Shown here: piece by piece, positions 29,960 to 38,093 of the stretch
Position numbering within the stretch: the stretch's first letter is position 1
Layout of the letters: every line of letters starts with the position of its first letter
Source: Hyphomicrobiales bacterium
GTDB taxonomy: Bacteria > Pseudomonadota > Alphaproteobacteria > Rhizobiales > Rhizobiaceae
Reading direction: 5' to 3'
NCBI GenBank assembly: GCA_024225445.1
Contig: JAAEMP010000136.1
Span: 1-41,667 of the forward strand
DNA length: 41,667 nt
Notes under the pieces: model-generated
Told to the model about the DNA's origin: nothing
The model's input: only the letters and a program-made list of their open reading frames with translations
Database searches by the model: none
Translations under genes and position numbers: made by a program

Positions 29960-30259
29960 ATTTCTTCACCAGTGATTTGGGAATTTTGACAATAACGTCT
30001 GTCTGCAGACAGGTGATATTACAGCGTTGAGGAGACCCGGTCTGGGGTGTTATTAAACGAGTCAACATAGCAATGAAGGCTTCTTGACAGGGTTAAAAAA
30101 CGACCTTTGTTAACGGTATTTTGTCAACCTGATGCTAGTCTTCTTCTGGATATCGAGCGGGCTGGCTGTCACAGTACGATTCAATGTGTGAATGAACCAA
30201 ATCAAGAAAAGATGTAGGTATGCAGCGACAACAGGTTGCGTGGTGATGGGAAAGATCAG
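29960..30259. other. Intergenic region between ftsH and glmM
   Basis: Three hundred bases without a gene. It contains a perfect 14-base palindrome CTGTCTGCAGACAG at 29999-30012, which could be a protein-binding site or a small hairpin. A TTGACA also occurs in this stretch, at about 30085, but no good -10 follows at the right distance. No terminator with a T-run is visible after ftsH, so glmM may be partly read through from ftsH. Confidence 0.5.
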
Positions 30260-31603
30260 ATGAATAAATATTTTGGCACGGATGGAATTCGAGGCAAAGC
30301 GAATGCATTTCCGATGACTGCGGAAGTTGCCATGAAAGTGGGAATGGCGGCCGGTATTTCGTTTCGTCGTGGCAATCATCGCCATCGTGTAGTTATTGGC
30401 AAAGATACAAGACTGTCAGGTTACATGATTGAAAATGCCCTTGTCGCCGGATTTACAGCAGCAGGAATGGATGTGTTATTGCTTGGGCCAGCGCCAACGC
30501 CGGCTGTGGCGATGTTAACCAAGTCAATGCGTTGCGATATAGGGGTGATGATATCGGCCTCACATAATGCCTATTATGATAACGGCATCAAACTGTTTGG
30601 CCCTGATGGATATAAACTTTCAGATGATATTGAAGCCAGTATTGAAGGGTTGCTGGACAAGAATCTGTCTTCCCTGCTGGCGAATGCTGATGGACTTGGC
30701 AGGGCTACAAGGGTTGAGGGAGTTGTTGACCGCTATGTGGAATTTGCAAAACGAACACTGCCGCAGGGAATGTCACTGGATGGCATACGAATTGTTGTCG
30801 ATAGTGCAAACGGCGCCGCCTATAAAGCAGCTCCGGCTGCGCTATGGGAATTGGGTGCGGAAGTAATTAGTATTGGGGCTGAACCCGATGGTTTCAATAT
30901 CAACAGCGGTTGCGGTTCAACCAACACGGAAATGTTGCGCCGGAAAGTGCATGAGACCCGAGCTGACATAGGTATTGCCCTGGATGGAGACGCTGACCGG
31001 GTTTTGATCGTTGATGAGAAAGCCCAAACCGTTGATGGTGATCAGATAATGGCTGTCATTTCCGAATACTGGAAAGATATTGCGCGGCTGAAGGGCGGTG
31101 GTGTCGTTGCGACTATCATGTCCAATCTGGGACTGGAAAGATTTCTAAACGACAAGGGGCTTGAGCTAGTGCGTACCAAGGTGGGTGACCGGTATGTCGT
31201 TGAACATATGCGTAGCCATGGTTTTAACTTTGGTGGTGAGCAATCCGGTCATATGGTGATGTCAGATTTCACCACCACCGGTGATGGATTGATTGCCGCA
31301 TTACAGATACTGAGTGTAGTTCGTGGTGGCAGCAAACCGGTCAGCGAAGTGTGCAGCAAATTTGAACCTGTTCCGCAATTGCTGAAAAACGTTCGTTATG
31401 ATGATGGTGACCCACTTGAGAATGAACGGGTTGTCGAGGTGATTGAGGATGGACGCTCAAGGCTGGGAAAATCAGGCAGACTGGTAATCAGACCTTCAGG
31501 TACAGAACCGCTTATACGTGTAATGGCGGAAGGGGATGACGAGAAGCTGATACATGAAGTGGTTGACGAGATCGTCGATACACTAAAAAAAGCCGCAGCC
31601 TGA
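30260..31603 (+). CDS. glmM: Phosphoglucosamine mutase GlmM
   Basis: GlmM interconverts glucosamine-6-phosphate and glucosamine-1-phosphate for peptidoglycan and lipopolysaccharide precursors. The 447-residue chain starts [15 protein letters not shown]. It has the active-site serine loop [17 protein letters not shown] near residue 100, the magnesium loop [14 protein letters not shown] for sugar recognition and the C-terminal phosphate-binding [12 protein letters not shown]. The ATG at 30260 is preferred over a TTG at 30236 because of a GGGA site eight bases upstream and the family's usual start. The ftsH-glmM order is typical. Its stop lies fourteen bases before a long palindrome that could terminate transcription. 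Confidence 0.97.
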   Translation: MNKYFGTDGIRGKANAFPMTAEVAMKVGMAAGISFRRGNHRHRVVIGKDTRLSGYMIENALVAGFTAAGMDVLLLGPAPTPAVAMLTKSMRCDIGVMISASHNAYYDNGIKLFGPDGYKLSDDIEASIEGLLDKNLSSLLANADGLGRATRVEGVVDRYVEFAKRTLPQGMSLDGIRIVVDSANGAAYKAAPAALWELGAEVISIGAEPDGFNINSGCGSTNTEMLRRKVHETRADIGIALDGDADRVLIVDEKAQTVDGDQIMAVISEYWKDIARLKGGGVVATIMSNLGLERFLNDKGLELVRTKVGDRYVVEHMRSHGFNFGGEQSGHMVMSDFTTTGDGLIAALQILSVVRGGSKPVSEVCSKFEPVPQLLKNVRYDDGDPLENERVVEVIEDGRSRLGKSGRLVIRPSGTEPLIRVMAEGDDEKLIHEVVDEIVDTLKKAAA

Positions 31604-31617
31604 ACAGGATTACAGTT

Positions 31618-31784
31618 TAGAGGCTTTCATGTTTATATTGAACCGTTTGACCGGTTTCTGGCGCTCGCTGGACTGCGTTATGTTTCGCTTGTGGTCACCC
31701 AGACCACGGCGCAAAACCTGCCTTGCCAGCAAACGCCAGAAACCGGTCAAACGGTTCAATATAAACATGAAATGAAAGCCTCTA
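31618..31784. repeat. Near-perfect 167-bp palindromic repeat, family A, between convergent genes
   Basis: The left arm 31618-31663 (TAGAGGCTTTCATG...TTTCTGGCG) and the right arm 31734-31784 are exact reverse complements, except for a five-base insertion in the right arm (the AAATG just after ATAAACATG). The inner part has a second hairpin, TTGTGGT (31689-31695) with its partner ACCACGG. The whole element fits exactly between the stop of glmM (31603) and the stop of the leftward kinase-like gene (31788), so it may act as a two-way terminator. A diverged copy lies at 41102-41230, which shows that it belongs to a dispersed family. Confidence 0.85.
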
Positions 31785-31787
31785 GTA

Positions 31788-32366
31788 TTATTGATCTCGC
31801 ATATTTTTTGATTGTGCAAGTCTCGTCAGTGTCGAGGCACTCTTCAGTAAACTTTGCAAATGTGCAACTGCTTCTTCTGGTTCGCCATTGTTGTTACAAA
31901 CGACAACGCTGCGATTAAAGTCTTCAAATTGACGCTGGAACGATTCACGCATCGTATGCGGATTGTCAAGAATGTGACCCTCGCGCTTGGTCGCTGCCAA
32001 TCGATCGACGATTACCCGTTCATCAGCGCGTACCCAGATGACAATGAAGTCGCCATATATCTCCTCAGCGGCACGATATAAATTGTGACGAGGTTCGCGT
32101 TTGTGGAGGGTTTCATCAACCACGACAAGATCATGGTCGGCCCGCAATCGTTTGAGGTCGTCAATGACCAGATTAAACAGCTTTATTCGTGTCGCATCGG
32201 AGAATGGAATGCCATCACGCAGGTTGCGTTGGTATTCGGGATTTTGGGAGTAGATGAATTTCTTGATTTCATCGACATCATAATACAGACAGCCAATTGC
32301 ACTGGCAAATTTTTTTGCAATCGTCGATTTTCCCGCTCCAATCATTCCTCCGAAGAAGACAATCAT
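31788..32366 (-). CDS. Small P-loop ATPase / kinase-like protein (AAA_33-like)
   Basis: A protein of 192 residues beginning MIVFFGGMIGAGKSTIAKKFA, where residues 6-15 are a Walker A loop. A DVDEIKKF segment follows, with the spacing of gluconate or shikimate kinase-type folds. VVVDETL resembles a Walker B-type strand, an Arg-rich lid region includes RVIVDRLAATKREG, and a C-terminal ERFQRQF-like helix is present. This is the pattern of small AAA_33 or zeta-toxin-like nucleoside or sugar kinases. The substrate is unknown. A strong GGGAGGGGA ribosome site sits right before the ATG. The gene is flanked by two repeat elements and separates glmM from the outer-membrane gene, which suggests an acquired gene. 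No antitoxin-like partner is visible next to it. Confidence 0.75.
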   Translation of the reverse strand: MIVFFGGMIGAGKSTIAKKFASAIGCLYYDVDEIKKFIYSQNPEYQRNLRDGIPFSDATRIKLFNLVIDDLKRLRADHDLVVVDETLHKREPRHNLYRAAEEIYGDFIVIWVRADERVIVDRLAATKREGHILDNPHTMRESFQRQFEDFNRSVVVCNNNGEPEEAVAHLQSLLKSASTLTRLAQSKNMRDQ

Positions 32367-32566
32367 CGTTTCCCCTCCCTATTTACGCTCTAGTCAGTTA
32401 TCGGCAGCATTTGCTGTTGTTGCTTGTTATCCCCAGATGGGAATTTATTGTAGCGTGAGAATGGCATGGGTTTGCCATTTTGGCAAAGTGTGATGTTCCT
32501 TGCCGGAATTTCTGATCGGTTCTTCATGATTTTGAATTCATTGGAGCCTACTCGAGTGTATATATA
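32367..32566. other. Non-coding stretch upstream of the kinase-like gene
   Basis: Contains a small leftward open frame (63 codons, 32581 to 32390) whose start lies inside the adjacent inverted-repeat element and which I do not recognise. TCCTTGCCGGAATTTCTG at about 32497 recurs, inverted and with changes, near 32836 (as TCCTTGCCGAAATATCAG on the other strand). This suggests an older duplication around the repeat element. The promoter of the kinase-like gene should lie here. Confidence 0.4.
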
Positions 32567-32709
32567 GCAGAATACCTTCATTTTGATTCAGTTCCGGATT
32601 TTTTCTCGCTCACGGCTATTCGAGCTTACGCCCGGCCTGGGTGGGGGCGGCGCACCGGCGCTGGTCGCTTTTCTCTCCTGATTGCATGATCATTATAAAG
32701 GTATTCTGC
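32567..32709. repeat. MITE-like element with 12-bp terminal inverted repeats
   Basis: GCAGAATACCTT at 32567-32578 is exactly reverse-complementary to AAGGTATTCTGC at 32698-32709. Partial pairing continues inward (GAGAAAA and TTTTCTC parts). The element is flanked by the trinucleotide ATA on both sides (32564-32566 and 32710-32712), which could be a target duplication, though three bases are weak evidence. The middle is GC-rich and codes for nothing convincing. Size and form fit a non-autonomous miniature transposon. I cannot name the parent family. Confidence 0.6.
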
Positions 32710-32869
32710 ATAACTGATTTCGGGCACAGTTCAACTTTAGGTCCGGTACGCCCGAATATCTCTCGATGCTGGCAATATCCTTGTGGGTAAACTGAATACA
32801 AACCTGTGGTTTGGTTGCCTGATATTTCGGCAAGGATCAAAAGTGGTATTAATCCGCATATCTCAAGTA

Positions 32870-32958
32870 TTAACTATAGTATTAACAGATATTAATATTG
32901 GTTAAATTTTGTTAACCAAATTTATTAACCTTAACAAAGTCGGTTAATCACGCCTTAA
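32870..32958 (+). promoter_or_regulatory. Array of nine TTAA tetramers with one exact CtrA box, upstream of the outer-membrane protein gene
   Basis: TTAA starts at 32870, 32882, 32892, 32902, 32912, 32925, 32931, 32944 and 32955. Four of these (32882-32912) are spaced exactly ten bases apart, one helical turn. The last two form TTAATCACGCCTTAA, an exact TTAA-N7-TTAA CtrA consensus. The array ends about 80 bases before the omp start. CtrA, a MucR/Ros-type AT-reading repressor, or simple DNA curvature could each explain it. Confidence 0.55.
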
Positions 32959-33039
32959 CTTTTGTTGTCCATATTACTCTCAATGGTAACCCGTTTCGTC
33001 ATGCATCAAGCAAACGAATTTTCAAGGAAGGTAGTTGTA

Positions 33040-33855
33040 ATGGGCAACTTTAAAAAAGTAACAGAGTCTTTTGCGGCAGTCATTGCCCCGGCAATAATCG
33101 CTACAGCTATGGCGACGTCGGTTTCATCTGCAGCAGATTTACCACCAATTGTTGATGTTCCACCCGAAGTCGTGCCCCAGGCATATGGAGGCTGGTATCT
33201 GCGCGGAGATATTGGTTATGCCAAGACAAGTGTTCTCGGGGTCACCTATTTTCAGGCAGGCACACAAACAGGGTCATTTGAGCAACATGATATCGACCAT
33301 AGCTGGATGATCGGGGGCGGGATAGGCTATGAAGTAAACGATTGGTTTAGGGTTGACTTGACATCAAATTATTATGTCCAGGCAGATTTCTCCGGCTCAT
33401 CGGCACAGAATGTTGCTTGTTTCAATGTTGTCGCTGCAGGCAATTGCTCCTATTCTGAAGACGGTGCTGTACAGATAACAACATTGATGGCAAATGCCTA
33501 TTTTGATCTGGGAACTTACCAGGGATTCACTCCTTATGTTGGCGCTGGAATTGGCGGTGCATATTTGCACTGGGAGTTGGAAAATACGGAATATGAAATT
33601 GCCGATCCCAACAATTCCATCACTGATGTACATGGCAATCGCTCCGGCTGGCGGTTTGCCTATGACATTCATGCAGGTGTCTCTTATGATATTGCTACCA
33701 ACATGAAAATTGATGCCGGATATACTTATTCCCATATCTCTGAAGGTGAAATGTTCGGTTTTGCTGCAACCGATCCTAATGTGGGAACGCAAGGGTATCA
33801 TGATTCATTGAATATCCACACATTTAAAGTTGGTCTGCGATACATGTTTTACTAG
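33040..33855 (+). CDS. Outer-membrane beta-barrel protein (Omp25/Omp31-like)
   Basis: A protein of 271 residues starting at the ATG at 33040, with GGAAGG nine bases before it. The signal peptide ends at about ATSVSSAA. The mature part begins with a proline-rich DLPPIVDVPPEV and then GGWYLRGDIGYAKTS, the typical opening strand of the small porin/opacity family of Rhizobiales. Alternating hydrophobic strands follow (GGGIGYEVNDWFRVDLTSNYYVQ, YVGAGIGGAYLHW, KIDAGYTYSHISEGEMFGF). It ends HTFKVGLRYMFY, with a C-terminal aromatic residue recognised for barrel insertion. Function is probably structural or surface-related. A long TTAA-rich regulatory region lies upstream and a strong terminator downstream, so it is a single-gene unit. 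Confidence 0.92.
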   Translation: MGNFKKVTESFAAVIAPAIIATAMATSVSSAADLPPIVDVPPEVVPQAYGGWYLRGDIGYAKTSVLGVTYFQAGTQTGSFEQHDIDHSWMIGGGIGYEVNDWFRVDLTSNYYVQADFSGSSAQNVACFNVVAAGNCSYSEDGAVQITTLMANAYFDLGTYQGFTPYVGAGIGGAYLHWELENTEYEIADPNNSITDVHGNRSGWRFAYDIHAGVSYDIATNMKIDAGYTYSHISEGEMFGFAATDPNVGTQGYHDSLNIHTFKVGLRYMFY

Positions 33856-33941
33856 GCCAGTGGGATCCAATTGTTATACGCAAATTGTGGAGTTCCAAAA
33901 TCGGAAAACCTGAATTTGAATGTGTAATGATCTCCAGAAGA

Positions 33942-33972
33942 GCGGCAGAATCTTTGTTCTGCCGCTTTTTTT
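33942..33972 (+). terminator. Strong rho-independent terminator after the outer-membrane protein gene
   Basis: GCGGCAGAA (33942-33950), loop TCTTTG, perfect partner TTCTGCCGC (33957-33965), then seven T residues. This is the best terminator in the window. Confidence 0.9.
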
Positions 33973-34044
33973 CATTTCAGCGCTGCTTATTCCAACAGTA
34001 AATTATTGATAAATATTACGTTACAAGAATGTTCCAAAATCTGC

Positions 34045-34071
34045 TTGACGAAAAGTTTTTCAAAGTATATC
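34045..34071 (+). promoter_or_regulatory. Probable serC promoter
   Basis: TTGACG at 34045-34050 and TATATC at 34066-34071 are 15 bases apart. With a shifted -10 (34068) the spacing is 17. Transcription would start near 34078, directly before the hairpin leader. Confidence 0.45.
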
Positions 34072-34078
34072 TGCCGCA

Positions 34079-34128
34079 GCGGGACACCCCTCCCCAACGA
34101 GGGGCAACTATCTGTGAGGGTAGCTATT
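34079..34128 (+). promoter_or_regulatory. Candidate serC-motif leader RNA (two hairpins) before serC
   Basis: The short leader forms two hairpins. The first is CCCCT (34087-34091) with AGGGG (34099-34103). The second is CTATC with GGTAG, and its loop and 3' arm contain the GAGGG ribosome site (34116-34120) of the GTG start at 34129. A conserved RNA structure upstream of serC in alphaproteobacteria (the serC motif) has been described from comparative work and, as I recall it, also has two stems. I match it by position and layout, not by a covariance search. It may control ribosome access. Confidence 0.5.
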
Positions 34129-35316
34129 GTGAGCACATTACCAAGGCCCGGGCAACGCCCGGTCGATATTAGTTTTTCGTCCGGCCCATGTACCAAAAGA
34201 CCGGGCTGGTCGCTGGAAAACCTTAAAGACGCTGCCATCGGGCGGTCTCATCGCTCAAAGGCCGGTAAAAACAAACTGAAATCAGCCATCGATTTGACGC
34301 GGGGAATACTGAAAGTTCCTGACGATTATCGTATTGCGATTGTACCGGCCTCTGACACAGGTGCCGTAGAGATGGCGCTTTGGAGCCTTCTGGGCGAACG
34401 CGGTGTGGATATGGTTGCATGGGAGAGTTTCGGCGCAGGCTGGGTCAGCGATGTGTGCAATCAGTTGAAACTTGATGATGTAAGCAAAATTGATGCACCT
34501 TATGGCGAGCTGCCGGATTTACACCGAATAGATTTTAACCGTGATGTGGTATTCACCTGGAATGGCACGACATCCGGGGTGCGGGTACCCAATGGTGAAT
34601 TCATTCCTGATGATCGCCAGGGCCTGACAATTTGTGATGCGACTTCCGCTGTATTTGCGCAGGAACTGGCATTTGACAAACTGGATGTTGTAACATTTTC
34701 CTGGCAAAAGGTGCTTGGTGGCGAAGCCGCCCACGGAATGCTGATACTGTCTCCAAGAGCGGTTGAACGGTTGGAAAGCTACACTCCGCCATGGCCATTG
34801 CCAAAGATTTTTCGTCTGACCAAAGGTGAGGGAGAAAATCGTAAACTGATTGAGGGTATTTTTGAAGGGGCAACCATCAATACTCCCTCAATGCTGTGCG
34901 TGGAAGATTATCTGGATGCTTTAAACTGGTCCGGATCGATTGGCGGTCTTGAAGGGCTGATTGGCAGGGCAAACAGAAATTATTCCCAAATCGACAATTA
35001 TGTTGCCTCTCAGAAATGGATAGATTTTCTGGCTGTTGATCCGGCAACGAGATCAAATACATCAGTTTGCCTGAAGATTGTTGATCCAGACATTGTAGCA
35101 TTGAATGCTGGAGACCAGGCAAAATTTGCCAAATCGATTTGCGCGTTGCTTGAATCAGAAGGTGTGGCGCTTGATATAGGATCTTATCGTGATGCACCTG
35201 CCGGATTTCGAATCTGGACCGGAGCAACGGTTGAGGCAAGTGATGTAGGTGCATTGATGACATGGCTTGGCTGGGCATTTGAGACACAAAAACTGGCGAT
35301 TAAAGCTGCAGCCTGA
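34129..35316 (+). CDS. serC: Phosphoserine aminotransferase SerC
   Basis: SerC makes phosphoserine from 3-phosphohydroxypyruvate and glutamate with pyridoxal phosphate, the second step of serine synthesis. The 395-residue chain has the alphaproteobacterial-type opening [42 protein letters not shown], and the cofactor lysine in [30 protein letters not shown] and a complete C-terminus follow. The frame is open from a TTG at 34006. The GTG at 34129 has a GAGGG site exactly eight bases upstream, gives the family's usual length and follows the leader hairpins, so it was chosen. GTG at 34114 is an alternative. serA follows on the same strand after about 60 bases. Confidence 0.95.
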   Translation: MSTLPRPGQRPVDISFSSGPCTKRPGWSLENLKDAAIGRSHRSKAGKNKLKSAIDLTRGILKVPDDYRIAIVPASDTGAVEMALWSLLGERGVDMVAWESFGAGWVSDVCNQLKLDDVSKIDAPYGELPDLHRIDFNRDVVFTWNGTTSGVRVPNGEFIPDDRQGLTICDATSAVFAQELAFDKLDVVTFSWQKVLGGEAAHGMLILSPRAVERLESYTPPWPLPKIFRLTKGEGENRKLIEGIFEGATINTPSMLCVEDYLDALNWSGSIGGLEGLIGRANRNYSQIDNYVASQKWIDFLAVDPATRSNTSVCLKIVDPDIVALNAGDQAKFAKSICALLESEGVALDIGSYRDAPAGFRIWTGATVEASDVGALMTWLGWAFETQKLAIKAAA

Positions 35317-35377
35317 TCAAAATTGTTTCGGGAATATTTCCTGCATTTTCAAAATTGTTAAGAAACTGGAGGCCAAA

Positions 35378-36973
35378 ATGGCACCTAAAGTACTCGTATC
35401 TGATAAATTGTCTGAAACCGCCGTTCAAATATTCCGCGATAATGGTGTGGAAGTGGATTTCTTGCCGGAAGTTGGCAAGGACAAAGTCAAATTGCTGGAA
35501 ATTATCGGCAAATATGACGGTCTGGCTGTTCGCTCTGCCACGAAAGTCACAGAAAAACTCATCGCATCTGCCGATAATCTGAAAGTAGTCGGACGTGCCG
35601 GTATTGGCGTAGATAACGTTGATATTTCTGCTGCCTCGCGCAAGGGCATCATTGTGATGAATACCCCTTTCGGTAATTCGATTACCACCGCTGAACATGC
35701 CATTGCCCTGATGCTTGCACTGGCGCGCCAGATTCCAGAGGCAAATACCTCTACCCATTCCGGCAAGTGGGAAAAATCCCGTTTCATGGGGGTGGAATTG
35801 ACCAACAAGACATTGGGATTAGTCGGTTGTGGCAATATTGGCTCAATCGTCGCCGAACGGGCAAAAGGTTTGAAGATGAAAGTGGCGGTCTTTGATCCGT
35901 TTTTATCGCAGTACAGGGCTGATACGCTCGGTGTCGAAAAAGTCGAGCTGGATGAAATGTTATCAAAAGCTGACTTCATCACCCTGCATGTGCCACTAAC
36001 AGACAAGACACGTAATATTATTGATGCTGATGCCATCACCAAAATGAAGGATGGTGTCAGGATTATCAATTGCGCCCGCGGCGGTCTGGTGGCTGAACAA
36101 GATCTGGTGGCTGCGTTGAATTCCGGCAAGGTTGCCGGTGCCGCTTTTGATGTATTTGAGTCTGAGCCGGCAATAGATAATCCAATGTTTAACCTCCCCA
36201 ATGTTGTGGTGACCCCCCATCTGGGCGCGTCCACCAGCGAGGCGCAGGAAAATGTTGCCATTCAGGTGGCTGAACAAATGTCGGATTATCTGGTGAACGG
36301 AGCAGTGACCAATGCGCTTAACATGCCGTCGATTTCAGCAGACGAGGCACCGAGGTTATTGCCATTTGTCAAACTCGCCGAATATCTTGGCAGTTTTGTC
36401 GGCCAGGTAACGGATTCTCCGATCAAGAGGTTTGAAATTCTCTATGATGGAGCGGTTGCTGGCATGAATACCAGAGCTTTGACCAGTGCTGCCCTGGCTG
36501 GTTTGATCAAGTCGCAGCTTTCTGAGGTCAATATGGTTTCTGCTCCGCTACTGGCAAAAGAACGGGGCATCAACGTATCCGAGACCAAGCGGGACAAATC
36601 AGGTGTATTTGATAGTTATATCAAGATAAATGTAGAGACAGAAGAAAATCAACGCTCAATTGCCGGAACAGTATTTTCTGATGCAAAGCCGCGTTTTATT
36701 CAGATCAAGGGTATCAATCTGGACGCAGAAGTCGGGCGTTACATGATTTATACAACTAACCGGGATGTACCAGGCATCATTGGTTTGCTTGGTGGGGTGT
36801 TGGGAGAGGCTGGTGTCAATATCGCCAATTTTAATCTGGGTCGCGACAAGCCCGGCGGGAAAGCTATCGCGCTTTTATATGTTGATCAGCCAATTGAAGA
36901 AAGCTTGTTGAACAGGTTGCTGGAAGGCGGCAAATTCAGCCGGGTCAGACGGCTGGAATTCGATGTTTCCTGA
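35378..36973 (+). CDS. serA: D-3-phosphoglycerate dehydrogenase SerA
   Basis: SerA oxidises 3-phosphoglycerate with NAD in the first committed step of serine synthesis. The 531-residue product is the long form. It has an N-terminal substrate domain, the Rossmann domain with LGLVGCGNIGSIVAERAKGL and the INCARGGLVAEQDLV catalytic loop, and the HLGASTSEAQENVA His segment. An intervening domain and a C-terminal ACT domain follow (YMIYTTNRDVPGIIGLLGGVLGEAGVNIANF), which can bind serine for feedback inhibition. The ATG at 35378 has a GGAGG site. The frame extends upstream to 35267 but overlaps serC there. It is probably in one transcript with serC. Confidence 0.97.
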   Translation: MAPKVLVSDKLSETAVQIFRDNGVEVDFLPEVGKDKVKLLEIIGKYDGLAVRSATKVTEKLIASADNLKVVGRAGIGVDNVDISAASRKGIIVMNTPFGNSITTAEHAIALMLALARQIPEANTSTHSGKWEKSRFMGVELTNKTLGLVGCGNIGSIVAERAKGLKMKVAVFDPFLSQYRADTLGVEKVELDEMLSKADFITLHVPLTDKTRNIIDADAITKMKDGVRIINCARGGLVAEQDLVAALNSGKVAGAAFDVFESEPAIDNPMFNLPNVVVTPHLGASTSEAQENVAIQVAEQMSDYLVNGAVTNALNMPSISADEAPRLLPFVKLAEYLGSFVGQVTDSPIKRFEILYDGAVAGMNTRALTSAALAGLIKSQLSEVNMVSAPLLAKERGINVSETKRDKSGVFDSYIKINVETEENQRSIAGTVFSDAKPRFIQIKGINLDAEVGRYMIYTTNRDVPGIIGLLGGVLGEAGVNIANFNLGRDKPGGKAIALLYVDQPIEESLLNRLLEGGKFSRVRRLEFDVS

Positions 36974-37008
36974 TGATTGTGGGTGTATCAACATCCCCTG
37001 GTATGATT

Positions 37009-37911
37009 TCAGTTTGCAATTTTACGCTGGGTAAGTGCAACACCGTAAATTACCAGACATATAGAGATGGCGTGGAAAAAACGGAATTGCTCACCCAGCA
37101 GGATGACGGCAAATACGGAACCAAAAACCGGAATAAAGTTAATAAACACGCCGCCGCGGTTTGATCCAATCAGTTCCAGCCCGCGGATCCAGAACAGCTG
37201 GGCGACAAGGGATGGAAAAATCGCAACATAGGCTATCACGCCTGCCGCATGCCAATCCGGCAAAATCAGACTGCCCCGGTAATATTCCAGGCTTGTAAAA
37301 AATGCCGAGGTGATCAGAGCAGAAAACCCCAAAACAGCAACAAAGCTCAACCAGTGAAGTTCTGGTTTGTTTTTCAAGGCAACCGAATATCCGGCATAGG
37401 CGGCCACAGCAACCAGCATTATCAGGTCACCGAAATTGGCTGCTTGATTAAATATCCCAAGTGGATTGCCCTTGGTGATTGTGATAACCACTCCCAGCAG
37501 GGTCAGGAAGAACCCGATTAGCTGCAGATAATTGGTCTTGATCCGAAACAATGCAAAGTTCAGCAGAAAAACAACCAACGGCATTGATGCCTGTTCAATG
37601 CCTATATTGATCGCTGAAGTATAGTTCAGGGCGAGATACATAATGTTGTTAAACAGTGCGAAACCAACGCTTCCCAATAAAAACAGAAATGGAAAATGTT
37701 TCTTTATCAGGGGCAATTCCTGTTTCAGGTGGGGCAATGCAAAAGGTAATATTATCAGGACAGCGAAAATCCAGCGCAAGGAAGTCAGCATAGCAGGGGA
37801 AACATGTCCGACAGCCAATTTACCTGCAATAGCATTGCCTCCCCAGATCATGGCGCAAAGTGTGAGCAGCAGATAGGGTTGGTTTACGAACCAGTTAGAG
37901 TATTTTCGCAT
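37009..37911 (-). CDS. EamA / DMT-family transporter
   Basis: An integral membrane protein of about 300 residues with ten hydrophobic helices and two EamA repeats. AMIWGGNAIAGKLAVGHVSPAMLTSLRW opens the first, and SNRGGVFINFIPVFGSVFAVILLGEQ closes the second. Members export amino acids or metabolites across the inner membrane, and the substrate is unknown. The ATG at 37911 (MRKYSNWFVNQPYLLL) was chosen because the first helix follows directly. The frame extends to 38067 and another ATG lies at 37989. None has a strong ribosome site. It is convergent with serA (36 bases apart) and divergent from purA. Confidence 0.88.
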   Translation of the reverse strand: MRKYSNWFVNQPYLLLTLCAMIWGGNAIAGKLAVGHVSPAMLTSLRWIFAVLIILPFALPHLKQELPLIKKHFPFLFLLGSVGFALFNNIMYLALNYTSAINIGIEQASMPLVVFLLNFALFRIKTNYLQLIGFFLTLLGVVITITKGNPLGIFNQAANFGDLIMLVAVAAYAGYSVALKNKPELHWLSFVAVLGFSALITSAFFTSLEYYRGSLILPDWHAAGVIAYVAIFPSLVAQLFWIRGLELIGSNRGGVFINFIPVFGSVFAVILLGEQFRFFHAISICLVIYGVALTQRKIAN

Positions 37912-38093
37912 TTTGACTATTTCTGAAAACTGATTTTGGCTTGATACAATTGGGTAGAGGAACGTTGCTATGTTGTGGGTCTTGTTCATTGGCCTATTGC
38001 AGAAGGCTGGAAAACAGATTATGAACAATCGTAATCCGGTGGCAAGTAATTTGTCAAAGTTGCACAAATGAATTTGAATCCGCGGAGTATCTC

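Noticed and set aside
32390-32581. A 63-codon leftward frame upstream of the kinase-like gene
   Set aside because: Its start lies in the MITE-like inverted repeat, no ribosome site is visible, and the sequence ends in a glutamine run without recognisable domain.
32616-32840. A 74-codon leftward frame across the MITE-like element
   Set aside because: It runs through the repeat end and has no family pattern. More likely a chance frame, possibly including remnants.
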